Origin: JAFMIX01 sp031371425
Lineage (GTDB): Bacteria > Verrucomicrobiota > Verrucomicrobiia > Limisphaerales > JAFMIX01
Length of the DNA stretch: 5,569 bases
Assembly (NCBI GenBank): GCA_031371425.1
Contig: JANMJO010000233.1
Span: forward strand, 1 to 5,569
Direction of reading: 5' to 3'
The notes below the pieces were generated by a model. The model saw nothing but the letters and a program-made list of their open reading frames with translations. It was not told where the DNA came from and searched no databases. Positions 4,443 through 5,569 of the stretch are shown in pieces. Within the stretch, counting starts at the first letter, position 1; each line of letters starts with the position of its first letter. The translations under genes and the position numbers were made by a program.

Positions 4443-5569
4443 ATGCCGAACAGTTCTGATTTGATCGAAGAAAAAACCGCACCATTGAACCCCGCGATCC
4501 AGGCGGATTACGGTTCGGCGCAACTCGGAAAACTGGAAGGTTTGGAAGCCGTCCGCAAGAAGCCGGGCATGTATATCGGCGGCACGGACGAGCGGGCGCT
4601 GCACCATTGCGTGAGCGAGGTGCTGGATAATTCCGTGGATGAACATCTCGCGGGCCACTGCGACAAGATCGAGGTGACGATCCACGTGGATGGCTCGATC
4701 TCCGTCCGCGACAACGGGCGCGGCATTCCGGTGGACATCCATCCGCAATACAAAATCCCCGGCGTGGAGATGGTGCTGACGACGCTGCACTCCGGCGGCA
4801 AATACGGTCAGGGCGGGTATAAATTTTCCGGCGGCACGCACGGCGTCGGCGCGAAGTGCGTGAATGCGGTCAGCGAATGGTTCGAGGTGGAGGTGTCGCG
4901 CGGCGGCGAGATTCATCACATGGAGTTTGAGCGTGGCAAAACGATCCAGAAGCTGCATGTCATCGGCAAGGCGAAGGGCACGGGCACGTTGATCACCTTC
5001 ATGCCGGACACGGAGATTTTCCGCGAGACGATTGAGTTCAAGGCGGACCGCATCAGCCAGCGGTTGCGCGAGCTGGCGTTTTTGAATTCGGGTTTGGAGA
5101 TTATTTTCCGGGACGAGCGGCAGGCGGAGGCCAAGCCGGAGGTTTTTTACTACAAGGACGGCACGGAGGAGTTCGTGAAGCAGCTCAACAAGAGCAAGAC
5201 GCCGTTGCATCCGAAGCCCATCGCGTTCCGCAAGGAAACCAAGGAGAAGAACGACGACAAGGACATCGAGGTGCATGTCGAGGTGGTGCTGCAATACAAC
5301 GACAGCTACAACGACCAGGTGTTGTGCTACACGAACACGGTTCACAATCCCGATGGCGGCTCGCATTTGTCCGGCTTCCGCAGCGCGGTGACGCGGGCGA
5401 TCAATCAATACGCGAAGTCCAATGAGTTGCTGAAAGAGAAAGACCCGCAGATCACGGGCGACGACGTGCGCGAAGGTTTGACGGCGGTCATTTCCGTGAA
5501 GCACAGCGATCCGAAGTTCGAATCGCAGACGAAGGTGAAGCTGCTCTCGCCCGAAGTGGAGCGGATTGT
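4443..5569 (+). CDS. gyrB: DNA gyrase subunit B, N-terminal part (runs off the right edge)
   Basis: GyrB is the ATPase subunit of the type II topoisomerase that introduces negative supercoils, acting as GyrA2GyrB2. From the ATG at 4443 the frame is open for 375 codons to the window edge. The GHKL ATPase domain is complete: LEAVRKKPGMYIGG, EVLDNSVDEHLAG (E59 as the catalytic base, N63, D66), DNGRGIPVDIHP (D90) and GGTHGVGAK (130-138). The transducer domain follows, with KQLNKSKTPLHP, DGGSHLSGFRSAVTR, TGDDVREGLTAVISVK and the ATP-sensing QTK loop (Q362-K364). The TOPRIM and C-terminal regions lie beyond the window. About 18 residues precede the conserved YGSAQLGKLEGLEAVR. The pattern is GyrB rather than ParE, though gyrA was not seen. 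It diverges from gcvP across 235 bases. Confidence 0.96.
   Translation, partial: MPNSSDLIEEKTAPLNPAIQADYGSAQLGKLEGLEAVRKKPGMYIGGTDERALHHCVSEVLDNSVDEHLAGHCDKIEVTIHVDGSISVRDNGRGIPVDIHPQYKIPGVEMVLTTLHSGGKYGQGGYKFSGGTHGVGAKCVNAVSEWFEVEVSRGGEIHHMEFERGKTIQKLHVIGKAKGTGTLITFMPDTEIFRETIEFKADRISQRLRELAFLNSGLEIIFRDERQAEAKPEVFYYKDGTEEFVKQLNKSKTPLHPKPIAFRKETKEKNDDKDIEVHVEVVLQYNDSYNDQVLCYTNTVHNPDGGSHLSGFRSAVTRAINQYAKSNELLKEKDPQITGDDVREGLTAVISVKHSDPKFESQTKVKLLSPEVERI

Noticed and set aside
4419..5504. A 361-codon reading frame on the - strand opposite gyrB
   Set aside because: The + strand carries unmistakable GyrB motifs. The opposite frame is open because of GC-rich codon bias, and its product is an Arg/Leu/Val/His-rich sequence with no recognisable motif.

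Overview
The window looks like chromosomal DNA from a GC-rich, Gram-negative-type bacterium, most likely a member of the Verrucomicrobiota (Limisphaerales/Pedosphaera-like). That placement is an inference. It rests on the style of the proteins and on the density of small palindromic and seven-base tandem repeats, which I associate with that group; no 16S or marker-gene comparison was possible.

Layout. Bases 1-233 hold no convincing gene. They hold a mirror-symmetric array of six small hairpins. Bases 258-301 are repeat-like DNA. A + strand gene for an M14-family zinc carboxypeptidase-like enzyme runs from about 324 to 1121. It converges on gcvP, the single-chain glycine decarboxylase (P-protein of the glycine cleavage system), on the - strand at 1277-4207. 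The 155 bases between the two stop codons hold a long inverted repeat and a second hairpin repeat. Divergent from gcvP, after a 235-base intergenic region, gyrB (DNA gyrase subunit B) starts at 4443 on the + strand and runs off the right edge. The visible part covers the ATPase domain and most of the transducer domain.

The three genes do not form a pathway: glycine catabolism/one-carbon supply, DNA supercoiling and a peptidase of unknown substrate. gcvP has no gcvT or gcvH beside it and appears to be transcribed alone.

The unusual content is the repeats, including those inside genes. A 93-bp palindromic element lies in frame inside gcvP and adds 31 codons. A (GAAGTTS)5 heptamer tract encodes part of the linker between the two halves of the same protein. 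Another heptamer-type tandem repeat lies inside the M14 gene, and a third precedes its start. The gyrB leader also holds an 80-base imperfect hairpin (28 of 32 positions paired, counting G-U) that folds better as the gyrB-sense RNA than as the opposite strand. No RNA gene, CRISPR array, insertion sequence or known riboswitch was recognised.
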